Source: an uncultured Duncaniella sp. (GTDB taxonomy: Bacteria; Bacteroidota; Bacteroidia; Bacteroidales; Muribaculaceae). From it: DNA of 64,000 nt. Below the pieces are notes generated by a model. That model worked only from the letters and a program-made list of their open reading frames with translations. It did not search any database and had not been told where the DNA came from. The stretch spans positions 1-64,000 of the forward strand of contig CAJULW010000017.1 in the NCBI GenBank assembly GCA_910587515.1, given 5' to 3'. Numbering within the stretch: the first letter of the stretch is position 1; the number at the start of each line of letters is the position of its first letter. Shown piece after piece: positions 42,655 to 53,024 of the stretch. Both the position numbers and the translations under genes were made by a program.

Positions 42655-45282
42655 TCATTCTTTTTGAGATTCTTCACCAGCCATTGTTTTGTCTTGCCGG
42701 GGAGTTTCGGCATCCTGTACTATTTCTGTAGTGAGGCTGTCTTCTCCCGTATTGTATGTTACATTGATTCTGTCACCGGTTTTGAGTTCGGAGTCGATGA
42801 TCAGTTCCGCCAATTTGTCCTCAAGGTATTTTTGGATAGAACGTTTGAGCGGTCTGGCTCCGAATTGAGAATCGTAGCCTTTTTCAGCGATAAAATCGCG
42901 AGCTTCGTCAGAAATACAGAGCGTATATCCCAACTCTCTTACACGTTTGTTAAAGCCTGCGAGTTCGATGTCGATGATTTTGAAAATAGCGTCTTTAGAC
43001 AATTGGTCAAACATGATCACATCGTCGATACGGTTGAGGAATTCGGGAGCGAAAGCTTTGTTTAGAGCCTTGCGAAGGATGCTTTGGCTGTACTCCTTGT
43101 CGTCTGCCGGACGAGAGTTAAAGCCGATTCCACCTCCGAAATCTTTCAACTGGCGTGTCCCTATATTGGATGTCATGATAATTATAGTGTTCTTAAAATC
43201 AACACGGCGTCCCAGGGAGTCGGTGAGTCTGCCTTCGTCCATTACCTGAAGCAGCAGATTAAACACATCTGGGTGTGCTTTTTCAATCTCGTCAAGCAAT
43301 ACTATGGAATAGGGATGGCGGCGTACTTTTTCTGTGAGTTGTCCGCCTTCCTCATAACCAACGTATCCCGGAGGCGCACCGACAAGACGCGATACGGTGA
43401 ATTTCTCCATATATTCGCTCATGTCTATGCGTATGAGTGTATCGGTGGAATCAAACATATATTCCGCCAATTTTTTGGCAAGATGGGTCTTGCCAACGCC
43501 CGTCGGGCCAAGAAAAAGGAAAGTGCCGATTGGCTTATTGGGATCTTTAAGACCTATGCGGTTGCGGTGTATAGCTTTTACCACTTTGTCGATTGCCGGA
43601 TCCTGGCCGATTATAAGACTTTTGAGTGATGGCGCCATTTCTTTGAGCCTTTTTCCTTCCGCTTGTGCTATGCGTTGTACAGGGACACCGGTCATCATAG
43701 CGACTACTTCGGCTACCTTTTCCGCATCGACCGTTTCGCGCATGGCGTTAAGCTGTTCTTCCCATTTGGCTTTTGCTTCTTCGAGTACGGCTTTCAGGTG
43801 TTGTTCCTGATCGCGGTATGAAGCTGCCTTTTCGAAGTTCTGTGCTTGAGCCGCGCGAAGCTTTTGGGCCGAGACTTCCTCGATGTGTTGCTCAAGTTGC
43901 TCGATTTCTTTTGGCACGGCTATGTTGGTCACATGGACACGACTTCCAGCCTCGTCCATGGCATCGATGGCTTTGTCCGGGAAATTCCTGTCGGAGATAT
44001 ATCTTTCTGTAAGTTGCACACAGGCGTCGAGTGCCTCCGGTGTATAATTTACATTGTGGTGTTCTTCGTATTTGTCCTTTATGTTGTCAAGGATTATACG
44101 CGTTTCTTCGGAGCTTGTAGGCTCTACCATCACCTTTTGAAATCGTCGTTCAAGCGCACCGTCGTTTTCGATGTTTTTTCTGTATTCGTCAAGGGTGGTA
44201 GCACCGATACATTGGATCTCACCGCGGGCTAAGGCTGGTTTGAGCAGATTGGCCGCGTCCATGGAGCCGGCAGCGTTTCCTGCGCCTACTATGGTATGGA
44301 GTTCGTCGATGAAAAGGATTATATCTTTGTTTTTGGATAGCTCGTCAAGTATTGCCTTGATTCGTTCTTCAAATTGGCCTCTGTATTTTGTACCTGCGAC
44401 TATAGAGGCCATGTCAAGTGATACGACGCGCTTTCCGAAAAGTATACGGGATACTTTACGTTGTACTATTCGAAGTGCCAGTCCTTCTACTATGGCCGAT
44501 TTTCCGACCCCCGGTTCTCCTATAAGGACTGGGTTGTTCTTCTTGCGTCGGCTGAGTATCTGTGCGAGACGCTCTATTTCTATGTCGCGTCCGACTACGG
44601 GATCCAGTCTGTTTTCTTCTGCGGCAAGGGTCATGTCATTGCCGTATTTGTCAAGTACGGGGGTGTCATTGCCTTTCCTTTGAGAGCCTGATGAGGCTTG
44701 CTTTTTGCGGTCCGGATTTGCCGACCCCTGATTTCCTTGTGATGACGGAGTGGCGCGGGGCGGAAGTTCATCTTCGTCTTCGTCGTCAGCAAATTCGGAT
44801 GCAAGAGTGGCAGGACTGCCGGCTTCCGAAGCTATGATCCTGTATAGGGCTTCGTATGTCACTCCGGATCGGTGGAAGTTGCTCATGAATTCAGAGTTTT
44901 GTGCGTCTGAATTGTGGAATATCGCCAATAGGAGATGTGTGGCGTCGACTTCGTTGCTTTTTAGCATCCTGGCTTCAAGCACACTGAGTTTGATTATTCG
45001 ACTTGTGAGGTCGCTCATGTTTACTTCAGACAAGCCTACTGTGCCTTGGTAGTCAGCGTCGGACGACGCGTTAAAAAGAGCCTTGTCGAGATTTTCTTTC
45101 AGTTCGTATGCAGAGGCACCTTTTGCCGACCTGTCGACAAGGCGCACGCATTCACTCTCCGTGTCAGAAAGCAATGAAAGCAACAGGTGCTCGGGCATGA
45201 CATGACGATTGTTGTGTCTTGCGGCCTGCCGATGCGAGTCGTTTATTATTTCTTTGAATTTTCTTGAATATACAGTGTCCAT
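42655..45282 (-). CDS. clpC: ClpC-type AAA+ unfoldase
   Basis: The 875-residue protein has an N-terminal Clp-N repeat domain (1-145), a low-complexity linker, AAA+ domain 1 with GEPGVGKSA, a UVR-like middle segment (EKAASYRDQEQHLKAVLEEAK), AAA+ domain 2 with FLGPTGVGKTHLAKKLA, and the GIGF loop that contacts ClpP. It unfolds substrates for the ClpP protease. The middle segment marks ClpC rather than ClpB. It is divergent from gyrA and has its own -7 box (TACCTTTG, 45402-45395). Confidence 0.93.
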   Translation of the reverse strand: MDTVYSRKFKEIINDSHRQAARHNNRHVMPEHLLLSLLSDTESECVRLVDRSAKGASAYELKENLDKALFNASSDADYQGTVGLSEVNMSDLTSRIIKLSVLEARMLKSNEVDATHLLLAIFHNSDAQNSEFMSNFHRSGVTYEALYRIIASEAGSPATLASEFADDEDEDELPPRATPSSQGNQGSANPDRKKQASSGSQRKGNDTPVLDKYGNDMTLAAEENRLDPVVGRDIEIERLAQILSRRKKNNPVLIGEPGVGKSAIVEGLALRIVQRKVSRILFGKRVVSLDMASIVAGTKYRGQFEERIKAILDELSKNKDIILFIDELHTIVGAGNAAGSMDAANLLKPALARGEIQCIGATTLDEYRKNIENDGALERRFQKVMVEPTSSEETRIILDNIKDKYEEHHNVNYTPEALDACVQLTERYISDRNFPDKAIDAMDEAGSRVHVTNIAVPKEIEQLEQHIEEVSAQKLRAAQAQNFEKAASYRDQEQHLKAVLEEAKAKWEEQLNAMRETVDAEKVAEVVAMMTGVPVQRIAQAEGKRLKEMAPSLKSLIIGQDPAIDKVVKAIHRNRIGLKDPNKPIGTFLFLGPTGVGKTHLAKKLAEYMFDSTDTLIRIDMSEYMEKFTVSRLVGAPPGYVGYEEGGQLTEKVRRHPYSIVLLDEIEKAHPDVFNLLLQVMDEGRLTDSLGRRVDFKNTIIIMTSNIGTRQLKDFGGGIGFNSRPADDKEYSQSILRKALNKAFAPEFLNRIDDVIMFDQLSKDAIFKIIDIELAGFNKRVRELGYTLCISDEARDFIAEKGYDSQFGARPLKRSIQKYLEDKLAELIIDSELKTGDRINVTYNTGEDSLTTEIVQDAETPRQDKTMAGEESQKE

Positions 45283-45394
45283 TATGAGTGTACCTTTCGT
45301 TGTTTTTTGAACTTACAAGAACGGATGCTACAAAAATTGTGCCAAACTTCCATAACTGTATTTTAATAACAATTAAAAAACATTTCTTGTTATG

Positions 45395-45402
45395 CAAAGG
45401 TA
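45395..45402 (-). promoter_or_regulatory. -7 box of clpC
   Basis: TACCTTTG on the minus strand, about 110 bp before the clpC start, within the divergent clpC-gyrA gap. Confidence 0.6.
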
Positions 45403-45423
45403 CGATTTTTACAAAATAATTCT

Positions 45424-45431
45424 TACCTTTG
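45424..45431 (+). promoter_or_regulatory. -7 box of gyrA
   Basis: TACCTTTG on the plus strand, giving a leader of about 115 nt before the gyrA start at 45558. It is only 21 bp from the opposing clpC box, so the two promoters overlap. Confidence 0.6.
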
Positions 45432-45557
45432 TGGGGAAAATCCCTATATGATTTTTGATTAATCATATTGAAATAATAATATAGAATATCTGAATAGAGA
45501 TACCTGACTGAGGTGCGATTCACCTGTCGTAACGGTGGTCTCTGCTTTGTAAAAACT

Positions 45558-48194
45558 ATGATTGAACAAGATCGCATCATTAAGATCAATATTGAAAACG
45601 AAATGAAGAGTGCCTACATCGACTATTCAATGTCGGTGATCGTATCCCGGGCGCTTCCTGATGTGCGCGACGGCTTGAAACCGGTGCATAGACGCGTGCT
45701 TTACGGGATGAACGAGATGGGCAATACTTCAGACCGTCCGCATAAGAAATCAGCCAATTGTGTCGGTGAGGTCATGGGTAAATATCACCCGCACGGTGAC
45801 TCATCGATTTATGGCACTGTGGTGCGTCTTGCCCAACCGTGGGCTATGCGTTATACGCTTGTTGACGGTCATGGTAACTTTGGTTCGGTCGATGGTGACG
45901 GGGCTGCCGCCATGCGTTATACGGAAGTGCGTCTGCAGAAACTCGGAGAGGAGATGCTTTCCGATATCGACAGTGACACTGTGGATTTTCAGCCGAATTA
46001 TGATAACTCACGAAAAGAACCTGTTGTCCTTCCCACGCGTTATCCCAACTTGCTTGTAAACGGAGCTTCCGGTATAGCTGTCGGCATGGCTACCAATATG
46101 CCGACCCATAATCTCGCTGAATCGATAAATGCATGTATTGCTTATATCGATGATCCGGAAATAGACATCGACGGTTTGATGAAATATATACCGGCTCCGG
46201 ACTTTCCAACCGGAGGCACGATCTATGGATATAATGGAGTAAAGGAGGCATACGAAACAGGGCGCGGTCGAGTCGTGATTCGTTCCAAGGCTGAAATTGA
46301 AGTCGAGGACAATCATGAGAACATCATCGTTACTGAGATACCGTACGGGGTCAATAAAGCTGAGCTTATAGCATACATCGCATCGCTTGTAAATGACAAA
46401 AAGCTTGACGGCATTGCGGATATCAATGACGAAAGCAACTACAAGGGTATGCGCATAGTCATCAAGCTTAAAAGCGACGCAAATGCAAGTGTCGTCCTTA
46501 ACAAGCTATATAAGATGACACAGATGCAGGCGTCGTTCAGTGTCAATAATGTCGCTCTCGTAAATGGTCGTCCAAAGACTCTTAATCTTAAGGAACTGAT
46601 ATCGGAATTTGTGGCCCATCGCCATGAAGTTGTAATCAGGCGTACAAAGTTTGAGCTTAACCGCGCTCAAGAAAGGGCACATATACTTGAGGGGCTCATC
46701 ATAGCTTCGCAAAATATAGACGAGGTCATCAAGATTATTCGTGGGGCATCTGACACTCAGAGCGCACGCGAAGCTTTACGTGACCGTTTCGGCTTGACAG
46801 ATCCACAGACCGCTGCGATTGTCGAGATGCGTTTACGTCAGTTAACCGGGCTTGAGCAAGACAAACTCCGCAATGAGTATGAGGCTCTTGAGAGAGAAAT
46901 CGCGCGTCTGGAGTTGATACTTTCTGACGATAACACTTGTCGTGCGCTTATCAAAGATGAGCTTGTTGATATTCGTGATAAATATGGCGATGCACGCCGG
47001 ACGGATATAGATTACTCAGCCGGTGATTTCAATGCCGAAGATTTTTATGCCGATGATGACATGATCATAACAGTTTCTCATCTCGGATATATCAAGCGTA
47101 CGCAACTTAGTGAATTTCGTGCCCAAAATCGCGGAGGTGTCGGAGCAAAAGGTTCTGATACAAGAAATGAGGACTTTATAGAACATATATATCCTGCCTC
47201 GATGCATAACTCTATGCTTTTCTTCACACAGAAAGGCCGTTGTTATTGGTTGAAGGTATATGAAATTCCTGAAGGAGCCAAAAACTCGAAAGGTCGTGCG
47301 ATACAGAATATGCTCAACATCGAACCGGATGATTCTGTCAAGGCCTTTATCTGTACCAAGTCTCTTGGCGATGCGGAATTCGTGAAAAATCATAATCTTG
47401 TATTCGCTACCAAGAAAGGCGTTATTAAGAAGACTCGCCTTGAAGCATATTCCCGTCCGCGTGCACGTGGAGTCAATGCTATCATCATACGTGAGGGCGA
47501 TGAGTTGCTGACAGTTGAAATGACTGACGGCAATAGCGAAATATTACTTGCAAACCGCAACGGGCGCGCTATCCGATTCTCAGAAGAAAAAGTTAGGGAG
47601 ATGGGTAGAATGTCGGCCGGTGTACGCGGTATGACACTTGACAATGACAAAGACGAAGTTGTCGGAATGATTTGTATGCCTTCCGGCACTGAAAATGATG
47701 TTATGGTTCTTAGTGAGCGCGGATATGGGAAACGTACGCCTCTTGATACCGAAGTCAGGAATGAAGCCGGTGAAGTTGAAAAAATGCCGGTATATCGTGT
47801 GACCAATAGAGGTGGAAAGGGTGTCCGCACTATGAATATAACTGAAAAGACCGGACGCCTTGTGGCAATAGAAAGTGTAAACGACGGAAATGACCTTGTG
47901 ATAATAAACAAGAGTGGTATAACGCTACGTATCCATGTCGCAGACATAAGAGTCCAGGGTCGCGCTACACAAGGAGTCCGTATAATCAATCTTGAAAAGC
48001 GTAATGACACGATAGCTTCTGTCTGCTGTGTAGACACGGATCCGGAAGAAGAAGTTGAACAGGTCGAAGCGCAGGATGTAGTTCCGGAAATTAACGAAGG
48101 AGAATTCGAAGACATTGAAAATGTTGACGATGAAATAGTCATGGATGATGATATGGACGATGAAATCGTTGATGATGTCCATGAAGAGGAATAA
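45558..48194 (+). CDS. gyrA: DNA gyrase subunit A
   Basis: The start at 45558 (MIEQDRIIKINIENEMK) is the family start; a longer frame from 45513 is unlikely. The 878-residue protein has the winged-helix/tower domain with the catalytic Tyr at 121 (AAAMRYTE) and a C-terminal beta-pinwheel region with the gyrase box-like QNRGGVGAKG. It introduces negative supercoils with GyrB. In the quinolone region, HPHGDSSIYG has Ser at residue 82 (E. coli 83) and Gly at 86 (E. coli Asp87). The acidic tail is long. Confidence 0.96.
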   Translation: MIEQDRIIKINIENEMKSAYIDYSMSVIVSRALPDVRDGLKPVHRRVLYGMNEMGNTSDRPHKKSANCVGEVMGKYHPHGDSSIYGTVVRLAQPWAMRYTLVDGHGNFGSVDGDGAAAMRYTEVRLQKLGEEMLSDIDSDTVDFQPNYDNSRKEPVVLPTRYPNLLVNGASGIAVGMATNMPTHNLAESINACIAYIDDPEIDIDGLMKYIPAPDFPTGGTIYGYNGVKEAYETGRGRVVIRSKAEIEVEDNHENIIVTEIPYGVNKAELIAYIASLVNDKKLDGIADINDESNYKGMRIVIKLKSDANASVVLNKLYKMTQMQASFSVNNVALVNGRPKTLNLKELISEFVAHRHEVVIRRTKFELNRAQERAHILEGLIIASQNIDEVIKIIRGASDTQSAREALRDRFGLTDPQTAAIVEMRLRQLTGLEQDKLRNEYEALEREIARLELILSDDNTCRALIKDELVDIRDKYGDARRTDIDYSAGDFNAEDFYADDDMIITVSHLGYIKRTQLSEFRAQNRGGVGAKGSDTRNEDFIEHIYPASMHNSMLFFTQKGRCYWLKVYEIPEGAKNSKGRAIQNMLNIEPDDSVKAFICTKSLGDAEFVKNHNLVFATKKGVIKKTRLEAYSRPRARGVNAIIIREGDELLTVEMTDGNSEILLANRNGRAIRFSEEKVREMGRMSAGVRGMTLDNDKDEVVGMICMPSGTENDVMVLSERGYGKRTPLDTEVRNEAGEVEKMPVYRVTNRGGKGVRTMNITEKTGRLVAIESVNDGNDLVIINKSGITLRIHVADIRVQGRATQGVRIINLEKRNDTIASVCCVDTDPEEEVEQVEAQDVVPEINEGEFEDIENVDDEIVMDDDMDDEIVDDVHEEE

Positions 48195-48226
48195 ATATTA
48201 ATCACACCTATTAATACTAATCCATT

Positions 48227-49453
48227 ATGAAAAAAATCTGCGTCTTAACAGCCGGACTGCTCGCTGCGGTGACCATGACTGCACAGGTAACATTGGTAAA
48301 GGATGCTGAAAAGAAATTCAAAAGTGCGAATAGCTATGCTGAATATCAGGATGCGGTAAAGTCTATAACTCCGGCTTTCTCTGATCCTGAGACTGAGAAG
48401 CAGGCTCAGACCTATTGGATTCCTAGTAAGGCTGGTTTTAAACTTTATGACGACCTGTTTGCAAAGAAAACTATTGGGCAGGATGTCAATCTATCAGAAA
48501 TGAGCAGTGCCCTTATGGACGGTTACAACTATGGGCTTAAAGCTCTCTCTGTTGACACTGTAACCGACGCAAAGGGAAAAGTAAAGACAAAATATTCCAA
48601 AGAAATAGCAAGCCAAATATCTGGACATGCAAGTGATTTCCTTAATGCCGGTGCTGCTTTTTGGGAGACACGTGAGTTTGGAAAGGCATACGAGGCTTTC
48701 AACGCGTATCTTATGATACCTGAAAATCCACGTCTCGGAAAGAATGCCCCGGCTGCGCTTCCGGATTCCACCGTGGCACAGATCAAGTATAATTGTGCGC
48801 TTGCTGCATGGCAGGCAGAAATGCTTCCTCAGGCTGCTGATGCATTTGACGCCCTTTTGTCAAAAGGTTATGACGATCCTAATGCATACGATTACGCTTT
48901 CAGCGTGGCATATCAGATGAAGGATCCTGAACGTCAATTGAGGTATTCTCAGATGGCTCTTGATAAATTTGGCACAAAAGATCCGAAATTCCTCCAGCGT
49001 GTGGTAAACAGCTATATAGAAAGTGAGCAATACGACAAGGCAAAAACCATGTTGAATGATGCCATAGCTGCGGATCCTGACAATAGTGCCTATTATCTGT
49101 CGCTTGGTATTCTTCTTGAACAGCAAAAAGATTTTAAGGGCGCGAAAGAAGCTTATAAAAAAGCGGTAGGTATTGACCCTGAGAATTCGATCAATAACCT
49201 CTATTATGGTCGTATGCTCGTACAGGAATACAACGACCTTGATCAGGCTGCGGCAAACATGGCGCAAAATGAGTATAACAAATACAATTTTGAGACTATG
49301 CGTCCTCTGATCGTCGAGGCGGCCAAATATCTTGAAAAGGCATACGAGCTTGATAACGAACAGTCCGATGCACTTCGTTATTTAAAGAATATTTATTACG
49401 TCCTTAATGACGGGGACAATCTCCTTCGTGTGGAGAGTCTGTTGGGCAGATAA
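48227..49453 (+). CDS. Periplasmic TPR-repeat protein
   Basis: The 408-residue protein has a signal peptide (hydrophobic core about residues 5-17, cleavage near MTA-QV) and several tetratricopeptide repeats, clearest in the C-terminal half (YYLSLGILLEQQKDFKGAKE, then YKKAVGIDPENS). TPR domains hold protein partners; the partner here is unknown. It follows gyrA by 32 bp and could be co-transcribed. A loose hairpin with a T run follows at about 49482-49537. Confidence 0.85.
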   Translation: MKKICVLTAGLLAAVTMTAQVTLVKDAEKKFKSANSYAEYQDAVKSITPAFSDPETEKQAQTYWIPSKAGFKLYDDLFAKKTIGQDVNLSEMSSALMDGYNYGLKALSVDTVTDAKGKVKTKYSKEIASQISGHASDFLNAGAAFWETREFGKAYEAFNAYLMIPENPRLGKNAPAALPDSTVAQIKYNCALAAWQAEMLPQAADAFDALLSKGYDDPNAYDYAFSVAYQMKDPERQLRYSQMALDKFGTKDPKFLQRVVNSYIESEQYDKAKTMLNDAIAADPDNSAYYLSLGILLEQQKDFKGAKEAYKKAVGIDPENSINNLYYGRMLVQEYNDLDQAAANMAQNEYNKYNFETMRPLIVEAAKYLEKAYELDNEQSDALRYLKNIYYVLNDGDNLLRVESLLGR

Positions 49454-49481
49454 TCAGCCTGGTTGAGGATATAAAATTTTA

Positions 49482-49537
49482 AGCTGTGGTTACGACCGGC
49501 TCGAACGATTGCCAGGCTGTAGCCACAGTTTTTATTT
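49482..49537 (+). terminator. Candidate terminator after the TPR gene
   Basis: GCTGTGG and CCACAGTTTTT pair around a long loop, with further imperfect pairing inside. Confidence 0.5.
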
Positions 49538-49570
49538 AGGTTTAAATTCAAATCGTTATAGAAATTTGCT

Positions 49571-50104
49571 ATGGCTGATACTTTGCTGCAGTTTGACGAA
49601 GCGTTGGGACTTTGCCGAAAAATTTTTGTCGATAAACTTAAAGATTATGGTGCGTCGTGGCGTATCATGCGTCCTCGTTCAATCACGGATCAATTATATA
49701 TAAAGGCAAAACGCATACGCACTCTTGAAGAGGGGACGGCAATGGTCGATGAAGGAATTACCGGTGAGTTTATGGCTATCGTCAACTATGGCCTTATGGG
49801 GCTTATACAGCTTTCGAAAGGGTATGTCGATCAAGTTGACATCTCGGTTTCCGAAGCTATATCCTTATACGATGGATATGTGATTGAAGTCCGCAGCCTA
49901 TTGGAAGCGAAGACTCATGACTATGGTGACGCCTGGAGGGGGATGAGAGTCAATTCATATACGGATTTTATATTGACGAAACTCCAGAGAATAAAAGAGA
50001 TCGAAGGCAACGGTGGAGTGACGACCGTGTCTGAAGGTATTGATTCCAACTATATGGATATTATTAATTATGCGGTTTTTGCTGTCATCAAACTTACAGA
50101 ATAG
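49571..50104 (+). CDS. DUF1599 domain protein
   Basis: The 177-residue protein consists of two similar halves, each with a K/AxxxDYGxxWRxMR motif (KDYGASWRIMR and HDYGDAWRGMR), the hallmark of DUF1599. It is predicted to be a helical, metal-binding nucleotide-pyrophosphohydrolase-like protein; its substrate is unknown. It overlaps the next gene by 35 bp, as is usual in Bacteroidales. Confidence 0.9.
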   Translation: MADTLLQFDEALGLCRKIFVDKLKDYGASWRIMRPRSITDQLYIKAKRIRTLEEGTAMVDEGITGEFMAIVNYGLMGLIQLSKGYVDQVDISVSEAISLYDGYVIEVRSLLEAKTHDYGDAWRGMRVNSYTDFILTKLQRIKEIEGNGGVTTVSEGIDSNYMDIINYAVFAVIKLTE

Positions 50105-51368
50105 GATTGATTCATTGTATCATCCTTTGCTTGTGTGGTTGTTCCGGTTGCTTGTCGGGGCTGTATTTATCTTGTCGGGTTTTACAAAGAGTGTGGATCC
50201 GTGGGGTAGTTTCTATAAGATCGGTGAGTATCTTGAGGTTTGGGGGTGGAACATCCCGTCATCTCTTGTCGTTATAGCCGCATTCCTTTTAGGCGGGATA
50301 GAATTTGTAATGGGATTCCTTCTGCTTTTGGGATGTTACCGTAGAGTGGCCGTATGGATTCTTGCAGCGATGATGCTGTTCATGCTTCCTCTTACATTTT
50401 ATATCGCTATTGCAGACCCGGTTGCCGATTGCGGTTGCTTTGGCGATTTCATTGTCATCTCCAATACCGCTACTTTTATCAAAAATGTGGTGTTGACAGC
50501 TATGCTGATCTATCTGCTTGCGTTTAATAGACGTACTGGGGGGCTTTTTGTCCCGTATGTTCAATGGGTTATAGGAGCTTTACTTACTCTTTACATATTG
50601 ATTATATCGCTTTATGGGTATAATATCCAACCGCTGATAGATTTTAGACGTTTTGGTCCGGATACCGCTTTACTTGGTGAGACAGTCGAAAAGGATGGTG
50701 ACGATGAGCCCGTGTATGAGTTCATTTATGAAAAAAATGGTAAGAGGGAAGAATTTACTCTTGATAATCTGCCGGATTCGACATGGACTTTTATAGACCG
50801 TAATATGGTCAGTGGATCGGAAACGATTGCCGATGGCTTTGCTGTGATTCAGGACGGTGAAGATATCGCGCCAGAGATCATCGATACAGAGACAGAACAA
50901 TTTGTCGTAACGATTCCGGATATGAGAAAGGTGGATTTGTCATACACATATATGCTGAACGAACTTAACAGCTTTGTGACGGCACGGGGTGGTTCTTTGG
51001 TCGCGCTTGTTAACGGTGACGACAGCGAGATTGAATGGTGGAGAGATGTGTCGATGGCTTCGTATCCGATCTATAGTGTGGAACCGACTTTGATCAAGGA
51101 ATTGGCTCGCGGACGGGCTGCGGTGGTTTTTCTTCAAGAAGGGGTGGTAAAATGGAAACGTACCCTTTCGTCAATCAGTTATACATTTTTGACAGAGACG
51201 CCTTATGCTAATATAATAGTAGATCTCGATCCCAGGTGTGGATATGTACTCAATACGGTTACGTTGATTTTTTTAGGCATACTGATAGCTATTTTGATTC
51301 TTGACAGGAGTGGAAAACTTGTGGCATGGCTGATAAAAAGACGAAGCAAAGAGCGAAAGCCGTCTTGA
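50070..51368 (+). CDS. BT_3928-family membrane protein (DoxX-like)
   Basis: The start at 50070 (MRFLLSSNLQNRID) is chosen; the frame extends upstream through the DUF1599 end but without a good start. The 432-residue protein has four or five N-terminal membrane helices resembling DoxX (GAVFILSGFTKSVDPWGSFYKIGEYL), a DCGCFGDF motif typical of the MauE/DoxX class, an extracytoplasmic domain and a last helix (about residues 400-420). It may pass reducing power into the periplasm. Coupling with DUF1599 is conserved in the order. Confidence 0.85.
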   Translation: MRFLLSSNLQNRIDSLYHPLLVWLFRLLVGAVFILSGFTKSVDPWGSFYKIGEYLEVWGWNIPSSLVVIAAFLLGGIEFVMGFLLLLGCYRRVAVWILAAMMLFMLPLTFYIAIADPVADCGCFGDFIVISNTATFIKNVVLTAMLIYLLAFNRRTGGLFVPYVQWVIGALLTLYILIISLYGYNIQPLIDFRRFGPDTALLGETVEKDGDDEPVYEFIYEKNGKREEFTLDNLPDSTWTFIDRNMVSGSETIADGFAVIQDGEDIAPEIIDTETEQFVVTIPDMRKVDLSYTYMLNELNSFVTARGGSLVALVNGDDSEIEWWRDVSMASYPIYSVEPTLIKELARGRAAVVFLQEGVVKWKRTLSSISYTFLTETPYANIIVDLDPRCGYVLNTVTLIFLGILIAILILDRSGKLVAWLIKRRSKERKPS

Positions 51369-51401
51369 TTTTGTGCTAATCGAGGGAACTTAAAAAAGAT
51401 G

Positions 51402-51450
51402 TGGATTGTTTACCAACTAATGATACTGGTTTAACAATCCATATTTTTTG
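51402..51450 (+). terminator. Intrinsic terminator before nhaA
   Basis: TGGATTGTT and AACAATCCA pair, with TACCA/TGGT extending the stem, followed by ATATTTTTTG. It ends 4 bp before the nhaA ATG. Confidence 0.7.
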
Positions 51451-51453
51451 TTT

Positions 51454-52881
51454 ATGTCTCACGATTCATCCAAACGGGAAAATAGAAATCCATCGGATTT
51501 TGAGGCCGGAGGATTTGGCCATCATATTTTTTATTCGGCCAGACAAGCGTTGCGCCATCATGCTACCGGTGGCAATGTATTGATATTTGCCACTGTATTG
51601 GCTCTTGTTGTTGCCAATATTCCCGGAGTAAACGCGATATATAATGAATTTTGGAATCAGGAAATGCGTTTGCAGATCGGAGATTTCAATCTTCTCTCCC
51701 ATGCCGGTCATCCGATGACCGTGCTTCAGTTTATAAACGATGCCTTGATGGCTTTATTTTTCTTTACAATCGGATTGGAAATAAAACGCGAGGTGCTGGT
51801 TGGTGAACTATCTTCGTTTCGGCAAGCGTTTCTTCCCATAATGGGGGCAATCGGAGGCATGGTGCTACCTGTAGGATTATATATGTTTTTTGCTTCCGGA
51901 ACTGATTATGCCGGGGGAGCGGCCATTCCGATGGCCACTGACATAGCTTTTTCTCTTGGCGTTCTTGCCATACTTGGATCTCGGGTTCCGTTGTCGCTAA
52001 AAATATTTCTTACCACGCTTGCTGTTGTCGATGATATAGGTGGGATAATAGTGATAGCAGTTTTTTACTCATCGCATATTCATCTTGCTTTTATTGGATA
52101 TGCCGCGATTTGCTTGGCTGTTTTAATTGTTGGAGGTGCGGTGTTTAAGATACAAAGCAAGATGTTTTATATGATAGTGGGCGGACTTGTATGGTTTTTT
52201 GTCCTGAACTCTGGGATACATCCGACTATAGCCGGTGTGTTGGTCGCATTCTGTGTGCCGTCGGAACCTGTTTTCGATCCTGGAAAATACGTTGGGATCA
52301 TACGTAGTTCAATCCGGAATTTCGATGAGGCTGATGACGAGCATCTTGGAAAAGACAACATCTTGAACCATGAAGAATTGGACTGGCTTAAACAGATCGA
52401 AAGCGCGTCCGACAAAGTTATTTCGCCTTTGCAGGATCTGGAAGACTCTTTACATCCTGTCATCAATTATCTCATAATACCTTTGTTCGCGTTTGCGAAT
52501 GCCGGTATATTCCTGCTTGATATAGATCCTGTGACTATAGTCAGTGGAATAAGCCTCGCGATCATAATAGGTCTGGTGATAGGAAAATTTGTAGGTATAT
52601 TCCTATTCTCGTTTCTTACCGTTAAGTTGCGCCTCGCACCTATGCCGGATCGGTCAAATTGGAAAATGATCGCTGGTGTTTCTATGCTTGGGGGAATAGG
52701 ATTTACTGTATCACTTTTTATTGCCAACTTGTCATTTGGCGATTTGGGAGCATCCGGACTCGCTCTTCTCAACGATGCCAAGCTTGGCATCGTTGTCGGC
52801 TCGCTTCTTGCTGGAGTCCTGGGATATATTCTTTTGTCACGCTTCCTTCCGAAATGTGACAGTCAGGAATCGACAAAGTAG
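51454..52881 (+). CDS. nhaA: Na+/H+ antiporter NhaA
   Basis: The 475-residue protein has a cytoplasmic N-terminus and about twelve membrane helices. The paired Asp residues in AVVDDIGGI and the TDIAFSLGVLA segment are the ion-binding signature of NhaA. It exchanges Na+ for H+ across the inner membrane for pH and salt homeostasis. An extended hydrophilic insert (residues about 270-325, NFDEADDEHLGKDN) is longer than in E. coli NhaA but is seen in Bacteroidota. Confidence 0.95.
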   Translation: MSHDSSKRENRNPSDFEAGGFGHHIFYSARQALRHHATGGNVLIFATVLALVVANIPGVNAIYNEFWNQEMRLQIGDFNLLSHAGHPMTVLQFINDALMALFFFTIGLEIKREVLVGELSSFRQAFLPIMGAIGGMVLPVGLYMFFASGTDYAGGAAIPMATDIAFSLGVLAILGSRVPLSLKIFLTTLAVVDDIGGIIVIAVFYSSHIHLAFIGYAAICLAVLIVGGAVFKIQSKMFYMIVGGLVWFFVLNSGIHPTIAGVLVAFCVPSEPVFDPGKYVGIIRSSIRNFDEADDEHLGKDNILNHEELDWLKQIESASDKVISPLQDLEDSLHPVINYLIIPLFAFANAGIFLLDIDPVTIVSGISLAIIIGLVIGKFVGIFLFSFLTVKLRLAPMPDRSNWKMIAGVSMLGGIGFTVSLFIANLSFGDLGASGLALLNDAKLGIVVGSLLAGVLGYILLSRFLPKCDSQESTK

Positions 52882-52947
52882 GTACCATATTGTCAGTGAG
52901 CATGAAAATTATGGTGTTTTTTGAGTTAAAATAAGATTGAAAATGAG

Positions 52948-52978
52948 TTGTGATTAATGAAAAATTTCTGTAATTTTG
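52948..52978 (+). promoter_or_regulatory. Promoter of pgk
   Basis: TTG (52948-52950), 20-bp spacer, TAATTTTG (52971-52978), about 47 nt before the pgk start. Confidence 0.72.
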
Positions 52979-53024
52979 CAGCGTTGACAATAATATAACA
53001 ATACGTTCTAAATACACATCATCA

